From: Arctic95D-9 sp035967665
GTDB taxonomy: Bacteria > Verrucomicrobiota > Verrucomicrobiia > Verrucomicrobiales > DEV007
Assembly (NCBI GenBank): GCA_035967665.1
Contig: JAYWLB010000044.1
Location: forward strand, 141,061 to 205,060
Length of the DNA: 64,000 nt
Reading direction: 5' to 3'
Shown: positions 51,108 through 59,309 of the stretch, in pieces
Position numbering within the stretch: the first letter of the stretch is position 1
Layout of the letters: each line of letters begins with the position of its first letter
Notes under the pieces: model-generated
What the model was told of the DNA's origin: nothing
The model's database searches: none
The model's input: only the letters and a program-made list of their open reading frames with translations
Made by a program: the position numbers and the translations under genes

Positions 51108-51932
51108 ATGAACTCAGCTGAAGTCCCTGAAACCGTTGGAATCATTGCCGGGAACGGCATCTATCCCGAGACCTTTATCAATGCCGCCCGGAAAGCCGGC
51201 GTCGCGAAACTGGTCGTTTCCGCCTTTACCGATGAAACCGAACCGCATGTGTCTGAACTCGTCGATGAGATTGCATGGCTGCGGGTCGGGCAGCTCGGTA
51301 AAATGATCAAGCACTTCAAATCTAATGACGTCAAACACGCTGTCATGGTGGGACAGATAGCCCCGAAGAACCTCTTCGATCTCCGTCCCGATCTCCGTCT
51401 CCTCAAGATGCTTTCCAAGGTGAAGGAGCGGAACGCCGAGACCCTTTTCGGTGCGATTGCCTCCGAGCTTGAGAAGGATGGGATCACGCTCCTGCCTGCG
51501 ACCACATTTCTCGATGATTTGCTTCCGGATGTCGGGCCGGTTTGCGGTCCTGCTCTCAGCGAGCGGCAGGAGGAGGATGCCGCCTATGGTTTCCGCATCG
51601 CGAAAGAGGTGAGTCGTCTCGACATCGGTCAGACCGTCGTTGTGAAAAAGGGAACCGTTCTCGCGGTGGAGGCCTTCGAAGGCACCAACGAAGCACTCAA
51701 GCGGGGCGGGGCGCTGGGAAAAGGGGAGGCAATGATGGTCAAAGTCTCCAAGCCCAATCAGGATTTCCGTTTCGACGTTCCCGTGGTGGGACCGTCAACA
51801 ATCGAGACCGCCGCTGAAGCCGGCGTCAATGCGATCATCGTCGAGGCCAAGTCGACCCTGTTGCTCGGCAAAGAGGAAGTCGTCCGGCTTTGTGACGAGA
51901 AGGGCGTCAGTATCGTCGCCCGGGGCGTTTGA
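51108..51932 (+). CDS. lpxI: UDP-2,3-diacylglucosamine pyrophosphatase LpxI
   Basis: 274 residues from ATG 51108; the frame continues upstream inside the transporter gene. LpxI (DUF1009) hydrolyses UDP-2,3-diacylglucosamine to lipid X and UMP in lipid A synthesis; it replaces LpxH. Typical pattern: VGIIAGNGIYPETFINAARKAG, VGQLGKMIKHFKSNDVKHAVMVGQI, TLLPATTFLDDLLPDVG, DIGQTVVVKKGTVLAVEAFEGTNE and the C-terminal VPVVGPSTIETAAEAG. This implies an outer membrane with lipid A. Confidence 0.92.
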   Translation: MNSAEVPETVGIIAGNGIYPETFINAARKAGVAKLVVSAFTDETEPHVSELVDEIAWLRVGQLGKMIKHFKSNDVKHAVMVGQIAPKNLFDLRPDLRLLKMLSKVKERNAETLFGAIASELEKDGITLLPATTFLDDLLPDVGPVCGPALSERQEEDAAYGFRIAKEVSRLDIGQTVVVKKGTVLAVEAFEGTNEALKRGGALGKGEAMMVKVSKPNQDFRFDVPVVGPSTIETAAEAGVNAIIVEAKSTLLLGKEEVVRLCDEKGVSIVARGV

Positions 51933-52012
51933 GTCCGGCACTCTCCCGTTATCGAAGGTCCGGCGCTATTCCGCTATCGTAATCCGGGGCGCTCCCTGAT
52001 ATTCTGGGTGGA

Positions 52013-53161
52013 ATGCATGGTTTTTACACTCGCCGAAGTTTCCTCACGAAAGGTGTTGCTGCGGCCGGTGCGGCATCTCTGACCGGGCCGGGAAACTGCC
52101 GCGTCGTTTTCGGACAATCGTTAGAGAGATCGGAAGCTGATGACGAATCGCGTTTTTCTCTGATTGGTGATCTCCATTTCGACCGTCTTGAACATCATGA
52201 TTTTGATTGGGTGAAACGAGAGCATCCGAATTCTCTCAGGCAGATTGAAAGCTACTCGCGCATCACTGCGGAAAACCTGCCAACGCTGATGCAGCAGGTG
52301 AAGGATACCATTTCCACGAAGCGTTGTTCGTCGGTGATTCAAATTGGTGACCTTGTTCAGGGGCTGTGTGGAAATGAGAAGTTGGCTCGTAGACACTGTG
52401 AGGAAGCGGTCGGGTTTTTCAAAGCGACCGGGCTTGGTGTTCCGGTCAGGGTGACGAAAGGCAATCACGACATTACGGGACCGGGATCGGTCGAAGCCTA
52501 CCGCGACGTGGTCGTTCCCTGGATCGCTGAGGGATTGGGAAATGCGGAGTCTCTGGAGGCTCACTTTCTCCATAGACACGGGGAGGATCTGTTCGTCTTT
52601 TTCGACGCTTATGATCCTGCGAGCTTTGACTGGTTCGTCACGCTTTTGGAGCGGCGCAGCCCTGAATCGACAGGCCGTGTTTTCTTTATCGTTCATCCTC
52701 CCGTGGTGCCCTACAACGCCCGCTCTGCCTGGTGCCTCTACGGAAAGGAGCATCAACGCGAACAGCGGGAACGTTTGTATGAACTGCTGGGAAAACACCA
52801 TGCCATCGTGCTTTGCGGTCATCTGCATAAATACTCACTGGTCGAACGAAAGACGAGCGGGGGGAGCTTTACCCAGCTTTCTGTCAGCAGCGTCGCCTAC
52901 GATCTAGATGGTAAAGCGAAGGATTTGATTTCCGGGGTGGAGCAATACAGTTCTGATCTTGTCGATCTTGAACCCGGCCATTCGCCCGAAACGGTCGCAG
53001 AGCGGCGGGCGATACTGGAAAGAGAGAAGCCATTCATTCGCCGCTTCGACTACGGCAATTTCTGGGGGCACGCAGTGGTCAACCTTTCACCGCAAAAGGT
53101 CGAGGCCGATATCTACCGGCACCTGGATAAGGAGCCCTGGAAAACAGTGCGTCTCGCATGA
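52013..53161 (+). CDS. Tat-exported metallophosphoesterase
   Basis: 382 residues. A twin-arginine signal (TRRSFLTKGVAAAGAASL, RRSF near residue 7) directs folded export. The two-metal phosphoesterase motifs are SLIGDLHFD, IQIGDLVQG, KGNHD, and VLCGHLHKYSL with IVHPPVV between them. The substrate (nucleotide, phospholipid or other) is unknown. It lies between lpxI and an oxidoreductase gene, so a cell-envelope role is likely. Confidence 0.85.
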   Translation: MHGFYTRRSFLTKGVAAAGAASLTGPGNCRVVFGQSLERSEADDESRFSLIGDLHFDRLEHHDFDWVKREHPNSLRQIESYSRITAENLPTLMQQVKDTISTKRCSSVIQIGDLVQGLCGNEKLARRHCEEAVGFFKATGLGVPVRVTKGNHDITGPGSVEAYRDVVVPWIAEGLGNAESLEAHFLHRHGEDLFVFFDAYDPASFDWFVTLLERRSPESTGRVFFIVHPPVVPYNARSAWCLYGKEHQREQRERLYELLGKHHAIVLCGHLHKYSLVERKTSGGSFTQLSVSSVAYDLDGKAKDLISGVEQYSSDLVDLEPGHSPETVAERRAILEREKPFIRRFDYGNFWGHAVVNLSPQKVEADIYRHLDKEPWKTVRLA

Positions 53162-53272
53162 GACCGGCTGAAGCGGGCTGGTCACTCTCGAAATTTATCG
53201 GGGAGAAAAGGATACACAAAAAATGTCATAGGAGGTTGCTCCGGAGGGCAGTTGCTGGCATAGAATGGCTTC

Positions 53273-54190
53273 ATGAGCGTAAAAGTTGGAGTCGTAGGGG
53301 TTGGAGCAATCGGGCGAAATCATGCCCGTATTTATTCCGAGCTGGAATCAGCGGAATTGGTTGCGATTTACGATGCGAACGAAGAGCACGCCCGGGCACT
53401 GGCAGAGGAGTTTGGAACCGAGGCGGTTGGCACTCTCGAAGAATTGATTTCCCGTGTCGACGCGGCTTCCGTTTCCACGCCTACAGTGACTCATAGGTCT
53501 ATCGCGACAGCGCTCATTGAGCAGGGCAAACACGTTCTCGTTGAGAAGCCTATTTCTGATTCAGTCGATGATGCCAAGGCAATGATCGATCTTGCGAATG
53601 AGAAGGGCTGCGTGTTGCAGGTAGGCCACATTGAGCGATTCAACCCGGTCATGAGTCAGCTCGAGGCGCGCCTCAATTCTCCCAAGTTCATTGAGTGTCA
53701 TCGACTCTCCCCGTTTCCCAATCGCAGCATTGATATTGGGGTGGTTCTGGATCTCATGATTCATGATCTCGAGATTGTTCTGCATCTGGTGCATTCACCG
53801 ATCGCCGCTATCGACGCGGTTGGAATTCCCGTTTTAACGCGGCGTGAAGATATCGCCAATGCCCGGATTCGTTTTGAGAACGGTTGTGTCGCCAATATTA
53901 CGGCGAGCCGGATCAGTCCTGAGAGGATGCGGAAAATTCGCGTCTTCCAGGGGGATGCCTATTTGTCTCTCGACTATCAGGATCAAAGCGGCTGGATCTA
54001 TCGCAAGGATGGAATGGAGATCGCCCGTGAGGAGGTGGAAGTCGAGCGCGACGAGCCATTAAAATGTGAACTCGCATCTTTCGTCGAATGTGCCGCCCGG
54101 GGCGAACAGCCGAAGGTAAGCGGCCAACAGGGGGCCGCCGCCCTCGATATTGCTCTCGAGATCACAAGGATCATCGAAGCTGCTCAGTAA
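53273..54190 (+). CDS. Gfo/Idh/MocA-family oxidoreductase
   Basis: 305 residues. NAD(P)-binding Rossmann domain GVVGVGAIGRNHA at about residues 6-18, EKP motif VLVEKPISDS (about 93-102) and the sugar-binding domain with the LQVGHIERFNPVMSQLE motif (about 116-133) and IHDLEIVLHL. The GHIERFNP motif is shared with UDP-GlcNAc 3-dehydrogenases such as GnnA, which prepare 3-amino sugars for lipid A, and the neighbour lpxI makes this attractive. GnnB is not in the window, so the assignment remains a hypothesis. Confidence 0.8.
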   Translation: MSVKVGVVGVGAIGRNHARIYSELESAELVAIYDANEEHARALAEEFGTEAVGTLEELISRVDAASVSTPTVTHRSIATALIEQGKHVLVEKPISDSVDDAKAMIDLANEKGCVLQVGHIERFNPVMSQLEARLNSPKFIECHRLSPFPNRSIDIGVVLDLMIHDLEIVLHLVHSPIAAIDAVGIPVLTRREDIANARIRFENGCVANITASRISPERMRKIRVFQGDAYLSLDYQDQSGWIYRKDGMEIAREEVEVERDEPLKCELASFVECAARGEQPKVSGQQGAAALDIALEITRIIEAAQ

Positions 54191-54466
54191 GCCTGAGCCC
54201 GCCCGGTTCTCGTTCGATAGAACCTTGAGCAAACAAGGATTGACTGCGCCCCGCGCAGGCAGCGGAGTCTCTGCGCAGTGGACCCGCGTCTGGTTTGTAT
54301 TCGGTTCGGGAGTCCCATGAGATGCTTCTCTCTATCTATGCACCTTGCTGGGAATGTGGTTGTATTTTATCAAAAGTGAGAGTCTTATTTAATATTTTTA
54401 AAATATTTGATTGGATTTATAGTCAGGATGCGATAAGTTTTTAAAACAATTCAGCCACATCGTTCC

Positions 54467-55048
54467 ATGTTGAAGCAATCCATCCTTATCACCGTTCTTA
54501 CATTCTCCGCTGGTGCTGTCTCTTTGAAGGCAGATACTCAGTCGACGACCCGCGAGTTCCGCCCTTTGATGGCGAAGAAAGTTGCGGTGGAATTAGCGTC
54601 CCGTGCAGGTCATGTTGCGGAGGCTGATTCCGTTCAGAGTCAGGCCTGGGCGCACTTTGATGCCCGCGATTGGGATGCGGCGATCGACAAATTTTTGACC
54701 GTCCTTGAGAAAGATCCTGCAAGCAAGTCTGCCGGAGAGGGCCTTGCAATGTCACTTTACCGTTCAGGTGATTACAAGTCGGCTTACCGTCTTGGATCAG
54801 AGCTTTCTGATGTGATGCCTGAAATCAAAACAGTCGTCTCAGAGACGGTTATCGCCGATGTCCGCTACATGGTGAGCGAGGGTGAGTTTGATACCGCAAA
54901 AGAGTTTTTGAGCCACTTTCCGGCGACTGACAGCCTCTACAAGAAGGCTCATACGATGCTCGCAGACGCCAACAGGATTTCGGTATCACTTGGCGCTGAG
55001 GCCGGTAGCAAACCCATCGGGGAGTCGCGGGGAATCGCGAAAAATTAA
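54467..55048 (+). CDS. Secreted hypothetical protein, TPR-like
   Basis: 193 residues. Signal peptide MLKQSILITVLTFSAGAVSL, cleavage near KAD. The mature part has alternating helices (AWAHFDARDWDAAIDKFLTV, AGEGLAMSLYRSGDYKSAYRL) of the TPR type, about residues 60-125. There is no catalytic motif. An AT-rich upstream region (54361-54450) may hold its promoter. A strong terminator follows, so it is likely to be a one-gene transcript. Confidence 0.6.
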   Translation: MLKQSILITVLTFSAGAVSLKADTQSTTREFRPLMAKKVAVELASRAGHVAEADSVQSQAWAHFDARDWDAAIDKFLTVLEKDPASKSAGEGLAMSLYRSGDYKSAYRLGSELSDVMPEIKTVVSETVIADVRYMVSEGEFDTAKEFLSHFPATDSLYKKAHTMLADANRISVSLGAEAGSKPIGESRGIAKN

Positions 55049-55077
55049 AAGGGATTTTGTTTGAACCCCTGGTGAAA

Positions 55078-55107
55078 AAGAGCGGTCATTGCGGCCGCTC
55101 TTTTTTT
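55078..55107 (+). terminator. Intrinsic terminator
   Basis: Eight-base-pair stem (AAGAGCGG / CCGCTCTT) with a nine-base loop, followed by seven T in all. Confidence 0.85.
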
Positions 55108-55129
55108 GTAACCGGCCGACAGAGGCGCA

Positions 55130-55327
55130 TTACTTTTTAAGGGACTTCTCGCGCCAGAGAGCGCGATGGTTCATCGTCCAGTCGACGAGTGCCTTCTCAA
55201 ACCCGATGTCGTGTCCGGCTTCCTCGCTCTTAATCCATTTGTATCGCAGGATTTCCTCACGCTCATTGATGAACTGTTTGTATAGCGAGGATTTAGCAAC
55301 GAGCTGATCAGTTGTTAGTTCTGGCAT
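55130..55327 (-). CDS. Small conserved-looking protein
   Basis: 65 residues. No signal peptide. The segment INEREEILRYKWIKSEEAGHD and then IGFEKALVDWTMNHRALWRE looks like the DNA- or protein-binding helix pair found in short regulators and in some DUF4032-like proteins, but I cannot assign a family. It follows deoB on the same strand (32 bases). Confidence 0.55.
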   Translation of the reverse strand: MPELTTDQLVAKSSLYKQFINEREEILRYKWIKSEEAGHDIGFEKALVDWTMNHRALWREKSLKK

Positions 55328-55359
55328 GGGATGGCGGGTGGAAGAGCAGGTAAAATCGG

Positions 55360-56553
55360 CTAACCGCCGAATTCTTCAAGCGGTTTAGACGGTAACCTAC
55401 AAAAAGAATTTCCCGGTCTTTCTGACTGTTTCAGACTGAACCACTCAGCGATGGCGGCGGCCACGTCGGAAAACGATTCTCGCGAACCGAGGTCTTCCGG
55501 GGGGCCCGGTTTTCTGGTTAATAGCGGCACTTTCTCCCGGGTGTGATCGGTTCCTGACCAGGTCGGGTCGTTTCCATGATCAGCAGTAATGATGACGAGC
55601 AGGTCTTCGGTGATCCGGGCTTCAAGTTGGGGGAGCCATTCGTCAAAAGCTTCCAGAGCAGCAGCATAGCCTTCCGGATCGCGGCGATGGCCATAGAGGC
55701 TGTCAAAGTCGACGAGATTGGCAAAAATGAGCTCCGGCGTATTCCAGTCGCGATCGAGGAGGCGGATGATCGTCTCGCAGCCCTCCGCATTGCCTGAGGT
55801 GGGGTGGGACTCCTGGATTCCGGAGCCCGCAAAGATGTCGCTGATCTTGCCAACGCCGATCGTTTTGACTCCGGCGTCAGTCAATTCGTTGAGAACGGTG
55901 CGCGGTGGTTTCCGGGAAAAGTCGTGGCGGTTTTTGCTACGTTTGAAAGAGCCAATTTCGCCTGTGAAGGGGCGGGCGATGACCCGGCCGATGTTCTCAC
56001 GATCCGCGATGACCCGGCAGGCTTCGCAGATTTGGTAGAGCTCTTTTACGGGGATGAGAGCCTCATGCGCTGCGATTTGAATGACGGAGTCGGCGCTCGT
56101 GTAGAGGATGGGCGAACCGGTCCTGAGATGTTCCGCGCCGAGCTGCTCGAGGATGACCGTTCCGGACTCCGCATAGTTTCCGATAAAGTGGACTCCTGCC
56201 GCTTCCTCCATCTCTTTGACGAGTTCGTCAGGGAAACGGCTGAAAACCGAAAAGGGTTCGAGTACCGGGGCTCCCGCGATCTCCCAGTGGCCGGTCGTGG
56301 TGTCTTTGCCTGCTGAGATCTCAGTGAGGCAGCCCCACGACCAGGCAGGAGCAGGGTCCGGCGTTTCGGTGTCACCGGCGGCGAGGGCTTCGGCGGCGCG
56401 GAGGCCTGCGCGGTCAAGATGAGGCGTGGCAAAACCGGGGACCGCTTCGCGAATGTGTCCCACCGTGTTCGCTCCTTTATCACCGAAAGCGGCGGCATCG
56501 GGAGCGTGTCCAATCCCGACTGAATCAAGAACGATAATGAGCGCTCGTTTCAC
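55360..56553 (-). CDS. deoB: Phosphopentomutase DeoB
   Basis: 397 residues. Mn-dependent enzyme of the alkaline-phosphatase superfamily; interconverts (deoxy)ribose 1-phosphate and 5-phosphate in nucleoside salvage. Motifs: IIVLDSVGIGHAPDAAAFGD, GCLTEISAGKDTTTGHWE (the phosphorylated Thr), NLVDFDSLYGHRRD, and IITADHGNDPTWSGTDHTREKVPLL. deoC and the purine phosphorylase deoD are not in the window. The short ALDH-like gene ends 12 bases upstream. Confidence 0.94.
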   Translation of the reverse strand: MKRALIIVLDSVGIGHAPDAAAFGDKGANTVGHIREAVPGFATPHLDRAGLRAAEALAAGDTETPDPAPAWSWGCLTEISAGKDTTTGHWEIAGAPVLEPFSVFSRFPDELVKEMEEAAGVHFIGNYAESGTVILEQLGAEHLRTGSPILYTSADSVIQIAAHEALIPVKELYQICEACRVIADRENIGRVIARPFTGEIGSFKRSKNRHDFSRKPPRTVLNELTDAGVKTIGVGKISDIFAGSGIQESHPTSGNAEGCETIIRLLDRDWNTPELIFANLVDFDSLYGHRRDPEGYAAALEAFDEWLPQLEARITEDLLVIITADHGNDPTWSGTDHTREKVPLLTRKPGPPEDLGSRESFSDVAAAIAEWFSLKQSERPGNSFCRLPSKPLEEFGG

Positions 56554-56565
56554 GGGATCATGCTT

Positions 56566-57447
56566 CTATACTCCGATGGGGTGCCAGGCGGTTTTAAATT
56601 CGACTGAATCGAGAATCCGGTAAGGATCGCAGGCGGCTTCGCTGAGCCAGGCCTCAGCATCTTTCAACGCGTGAGAGTGGACACGTTTCAAATTGTCGCC
56701 CGCTCCCTTGCGAAGTTCTGTCAGGGTCTTTGTATTACCCGTTCCGTCCACGACCGCATTTACATCCATGTGACTGGAAATCCAGGGAACCAGTTCCGCG
56801 TGTGGCCCCGTCAGGATATTGATGACCCCGGCGGGGACGTCGCTGGTTGCAAAAACTTCGGCTAGCGAAATCGCGGGGAGAGGCACTTTTTCCGAGGCAA
56901 GAGCGATGACCGTGTTTCCTGAGAGAATCGTCTGCGCAATGAGAGTGACGAGTCCGAGAAGGCCGGGACTCTCAGGCGCGAGAGCGACGACGACTCCGGT
57001 CGGTTCAGGTGTCGTGAAATTGAAATGCGATGAGGCAACAGGGTTAACGCTGCTGAAAATCTGGCTGTATTTGTCGGTCCAGCCCGCGAAATAAACGAGT
57101 CTGTCGATCGAGGCTTCGACTTCAGTGAGTGCTGCATTCGTTGAAATGCCGGTAAGTGATGCAATCTCTTCAGCGATTGCGCTGGAGCGACTTTCCAGCA
57201 TTTCGGCGGCTCGATAGAGGATCTGACCTTTTAAATACGGGGAGGTTTTTCTCCAGCCGGGAAAGGCTGACCGGGCTGCGACGACGGCGTCCCGGAAGTC
57301 TTTTCGCGAAGCATGACAATAATGGGCGAGATGTTCTCCGGTTGTTGCGTCGGTGGCAGTCATGTAGCGTCCGCTCTCGGTGCGGGGAAATTTTCCGCCG
57401 AGGTAGAGTTTGTAGGTTTTCAGGACAGAAAGTCTCTGGCGTGGCAT
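56566..57447 (-). CDS. Short aldehyde-dehydrogenase-like protein without catalytic Cys domain
   Basis: 293 residues, against about 480 for a full aldehyde dehydrogenase. Recognisable N-terminal ALDH features are LGGKFPRTESGRYM, TTGEHLAHYCHAS and the NAD-binding segment with TPEPTGVVVALAPESPGLLGLVTLI and GNTVIALAS. The part that carries the catalytic Cys (usually GQxC) and the C-terminal lobe is missing, and the last 50 residues do not match ALDH. There is no frameshift or remnant downstream. Short ALDH-like proteins sit beside deoC and a full ALDH in actinobacteria. It is probably an operon partner of deoB (12 bases). Confidence 0.75.
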   Translation of the reverse strand: MPRQRLSVLKTYKLYLGGKFPRTESGRYMTATDATTGEHLAHYCHASRKDFRDAVVAARSAFPGWRKTSPYLKGQILYRAAEMLESRSSAIAEEIASLTGISTNAALTEVEASIDRLVYFAGWTDKYSQIFSSVNPVASSHFNFTTPEPTGVVVALAPESPGLLGLVTLIAQTILSGNTVIALASEKVPLPAISLAEVFATSDVPAGVINILTGPHAELVPWISSHMDVNAVVDGTGNTKTLTELRKGAGDNLKRVHSHALKDAEAWLSEAACDPYRILDSVEFKTAWHPIGV

Positions 57448-57552
57448 GCGCTCAGAATACAGGGGAAGATCAGTTTTGAACAGAGGAGATCGTGGAAAAA
57501 TCTACGTTAAAAATGTCTGTCGCCGGCACTTACATTGTGATTCGATAGAAAG

Positions 57553-57918
57553 GTGGACAAGGAACGCGAAGAAAAGACAAATAAGCTGGCATTGGGATTG
57601 GCGACCGGGTGGATCCTGATCCGTCATCGTCCCTATCGTCGGAATCTTCTGTTTATCTCCACGATCGTGGCGCTCATTCTCGTCTTTGCAGGAGCGGTTC
57701 CGCTGGGACCTTTTCTGATGGAGCGTCCTCTTGCTTTCGCGCTGTTCTGGCTGGGGTGTTTTCTTCTCGTCGGTTTTGTCTTCATCCTCGCCATTTACGA
57801 TCTCATCCGGATTCGCTCGGATCACCGGCATCGCATGATTGAGTTGGAAAAGGAACTCGCGGAAGCGGCCGAGGAGGCGAGGGATATTGCCAGGCAGGAG
57901 TTGGGGGACGATTCCTAG
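57553..57918 (+). CDS. Small membrane protein, unknown
   Basis: 121 residues, start GTG at 57553, immediately after AAAG. Two transmembrane helices at about residues 33-55 and 63-85, then a charged coiled-coil tail (ELEKELAEAAEEARDIARQELG). There is no family recognised. Confidence 0.55.
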   Translation: MDKEREEKTNKLALGLATGWILIRHRPYRRNLLFISTIVALILVFAGAVPLGPFLMERPLAFALFWLGCFLLVGFVFILAIYDLIRIRSDHRHRMIELEKELAEAAEEARDIARQELGDDS

Positions 57919-57983
57919 TTAGTGGTGGAAGCGCGGTCACGTTGCTTGCGAGCTGGTTTCGTTCCGTGTAAAAATGCGTCATC

Positions 57984-58700
57984 ATGAAATTTGCCATATT
58001 GCTTAGTGCTTTCTTCGTTATCCTGCCCGCGCTTCACGCGGATGAGAGCCGGTTCGGAACACTCATTTTTGAGGATTACTTCGAGCGAAGCGAGTCGCAG
58101 GAACTGAAGGATGAGCCGGGCAATGAATGGACGACCTCGAGCGACAGGACTGCGGCAGGGAATAAGGAAGTCGATCTGCGCGACGGAGCGATGTATATTT
58201 ACACGCACAAAGACGCGAATCATGCGACCTCGGTGCGTCATGCTTTTGCTTTCACCGACGGAACGATAGGATTGCGTTTCAAACTCGAAGCGGAGGATGA
58301 TTCTCTGATGCTGAATTTCGCAGATCTGGCTCTGAAATCAGTTCATGCCGGACACCTCTTTAAAGTTCTTGTTAATCACGAGGGAGTGAAGATTGCCGAT
58401 CAGAAGACCGGGGAGATGAATCTGAAACTTCGAAACGCGAAGAAGGACGGGACCCTGACGAGTGAACAAAAGAGGGCCGTTTTAGCGAAAGGAAAAACAT
58501 TCCCTCATCCCGTCAGTCTGAACGAGTGGCATCAAATTTATGTGACTGTTAAGGGCGAGGAGATCACCTGTTCGATTGACGGCGATTTGGTAGGAAGTTT
58601 TTCGTCGGAAGGCTTTGCTCACGAGACGAAGACGCTCCTTCGCTTGCTGGTCGCGAAGAACGCCTACGTCGATGATGTGAAGATTTGGCGTCAAAAATAA
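57984..58700 (+). CDS. Secreted concanavalin-like protein
   Basis: 238 residues. A signal peptide (MKFAILLSAFFVILPALHA) is followed by a beta-sandwich pattern similar to the family DUF1080: LIFEDYFERSES, VDLRDGAMYIYTHKD, GTIGLRFKLEAEDDSL, EWHQIYVTVKGEEITCSIDGDLVGSFS and a closing VDDVKIWRQK. It probably binds or acts on a carbohydrate. The catalytic residues of DUF1080 cannot be located. It precedes the ArsC-like gene by 56 bases. Confidence 0.7.
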   Translation: MKFAILLSAFFVILPALHADESRFGTLIFEDYFERSESQELKDEPGNEWTTSSDRTAAGNKEVDLRDGAMYIYTHKDANHATSVRHAFAFTDGTIGLRFKLEAEDDSLMLNFADLALKSVHAGHLFKVLVNHEGVKIADQKTGEMNLKLRNAKKDGTLTSEQKRAVLAKGKTFPHPVSLNEWHQIYVTVKGEEITCSIDGDLVGSFSSEGFAHETKTLLRLLVAKNAYVDDVKIWRQK

Positions 58701-58756
58701 GGCCGGTGGTTTCAGCGTTCCTTGACGCAAGGGCGAGGTCGCGGTAGCTCTTCCAC

Positions 58757-59113
58757 ATGAGCAAGGTGACGATTTATCATTTTAACCATTGAGGTTCCTC
58801 AACCAATGCCCTGGCGGTCGCCACGGAATTAGGAGTTGAACACGAGGTGGTCCTTTATATTAAAACCCCTCCGGGACGGGAGGAGTTGGAAAAGATTATT
58901 TCGGTGCTGGAGGATCCGGTCGAGGATCTTGTGCGGAAAGATTCGAAGTTTAAGAAGCTGGAACTGAATCCTGACGATTACGTCGGCAATCCCGAGGCTG
59001 TTATCGAAATACTCCTGAAGCACAAGCAGCTCCTGCAGCGTCCAGTACTTTTGAGAGACGACAAGGCCATCATCGGTCGCCCCAAGGCGAGGATCGTCGA
59101 GTTTCTCGGGTAG
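58757..59113 (+). CDS. ArsC/Spx-family protein with in-frame TGA at the catalytic Cys position (candidate selenoprotein)
   Basis: 118 codons from ATG 58757 to TAG 59113, with one in-frame TGA at 58790-58792 (codon 12). Residues 1-11 read MSKVTIYHFNH and residues 13-19 GSSTNAL; E. coli ArsC begins MSNITIYHNPACGTSRNTL, so TGA replaces catalytic Cys12. His8, Gly13, Ser15, Asn17 and Leu19 agree, and the ArsC phosphate- and arsenate-contacting Arg residues 60, 94 and 107 match Arg60, Arg95 and Arg108. KTPP (36-39), LVRK (58-61) and the IGRP motif (106-109) are intact. After TGA there is no frameshift and coding quality is normal. A SECIS-like hairpin is noted at 58810-58826. Sec at this position would give an arsenate- or thiol-linked reductase. 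If TGA is a true stop, translation could only restart at GTG 58847 and would lack the active site. Confidence 0.72.
58810..58826 (+). promoter_or_regulatory. Candidate bacterial SECIS hairpin
   Basis: CCTGGC pairs with GCCACGG (six pairs with one bulged C), leaving a GGTC loop. The loop starts 23 bases after the TGA, within the range reported for bacterial SECIS elements (about 16-37 bases). The G and U in the loop match the fdhF element, which has GGUC in its loop. The element is short and no energy calculation was done. Confidence 0.4.
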
Positions 59114-59309
59114 GAACGGTTTGTGCGAGGTAGGTGCGCCTCGCCGGGGGAGGCCGTTCGTTCGGATCGCCCGCGGTGTTCGCTTCGGAGGGCGTCGTGA
59201 TGTTCGAGCACCGTCGACGATGCCTTCTGGCAAAAGGCATCTACCTGGTTCGGAGATGTGCATTGCGGATTGACTCGCGTTTTCGATCGTCGCAGTGTTC
59301 ATTTCGACG

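Noticed and set aside
58847..59113. Stand-alone 88-residue gene from GTG 58847
   Set aside because: It lacks the ArsC active site and has no start signal; the upstream 30 codons continue the family pattern, so the frame with TGA is preferred.
59220..59241. Small hairpin ATGCCTT/AAGGCAT as terminator
   Set aside because: No T-run follows, and no gene needs it; likely chance.
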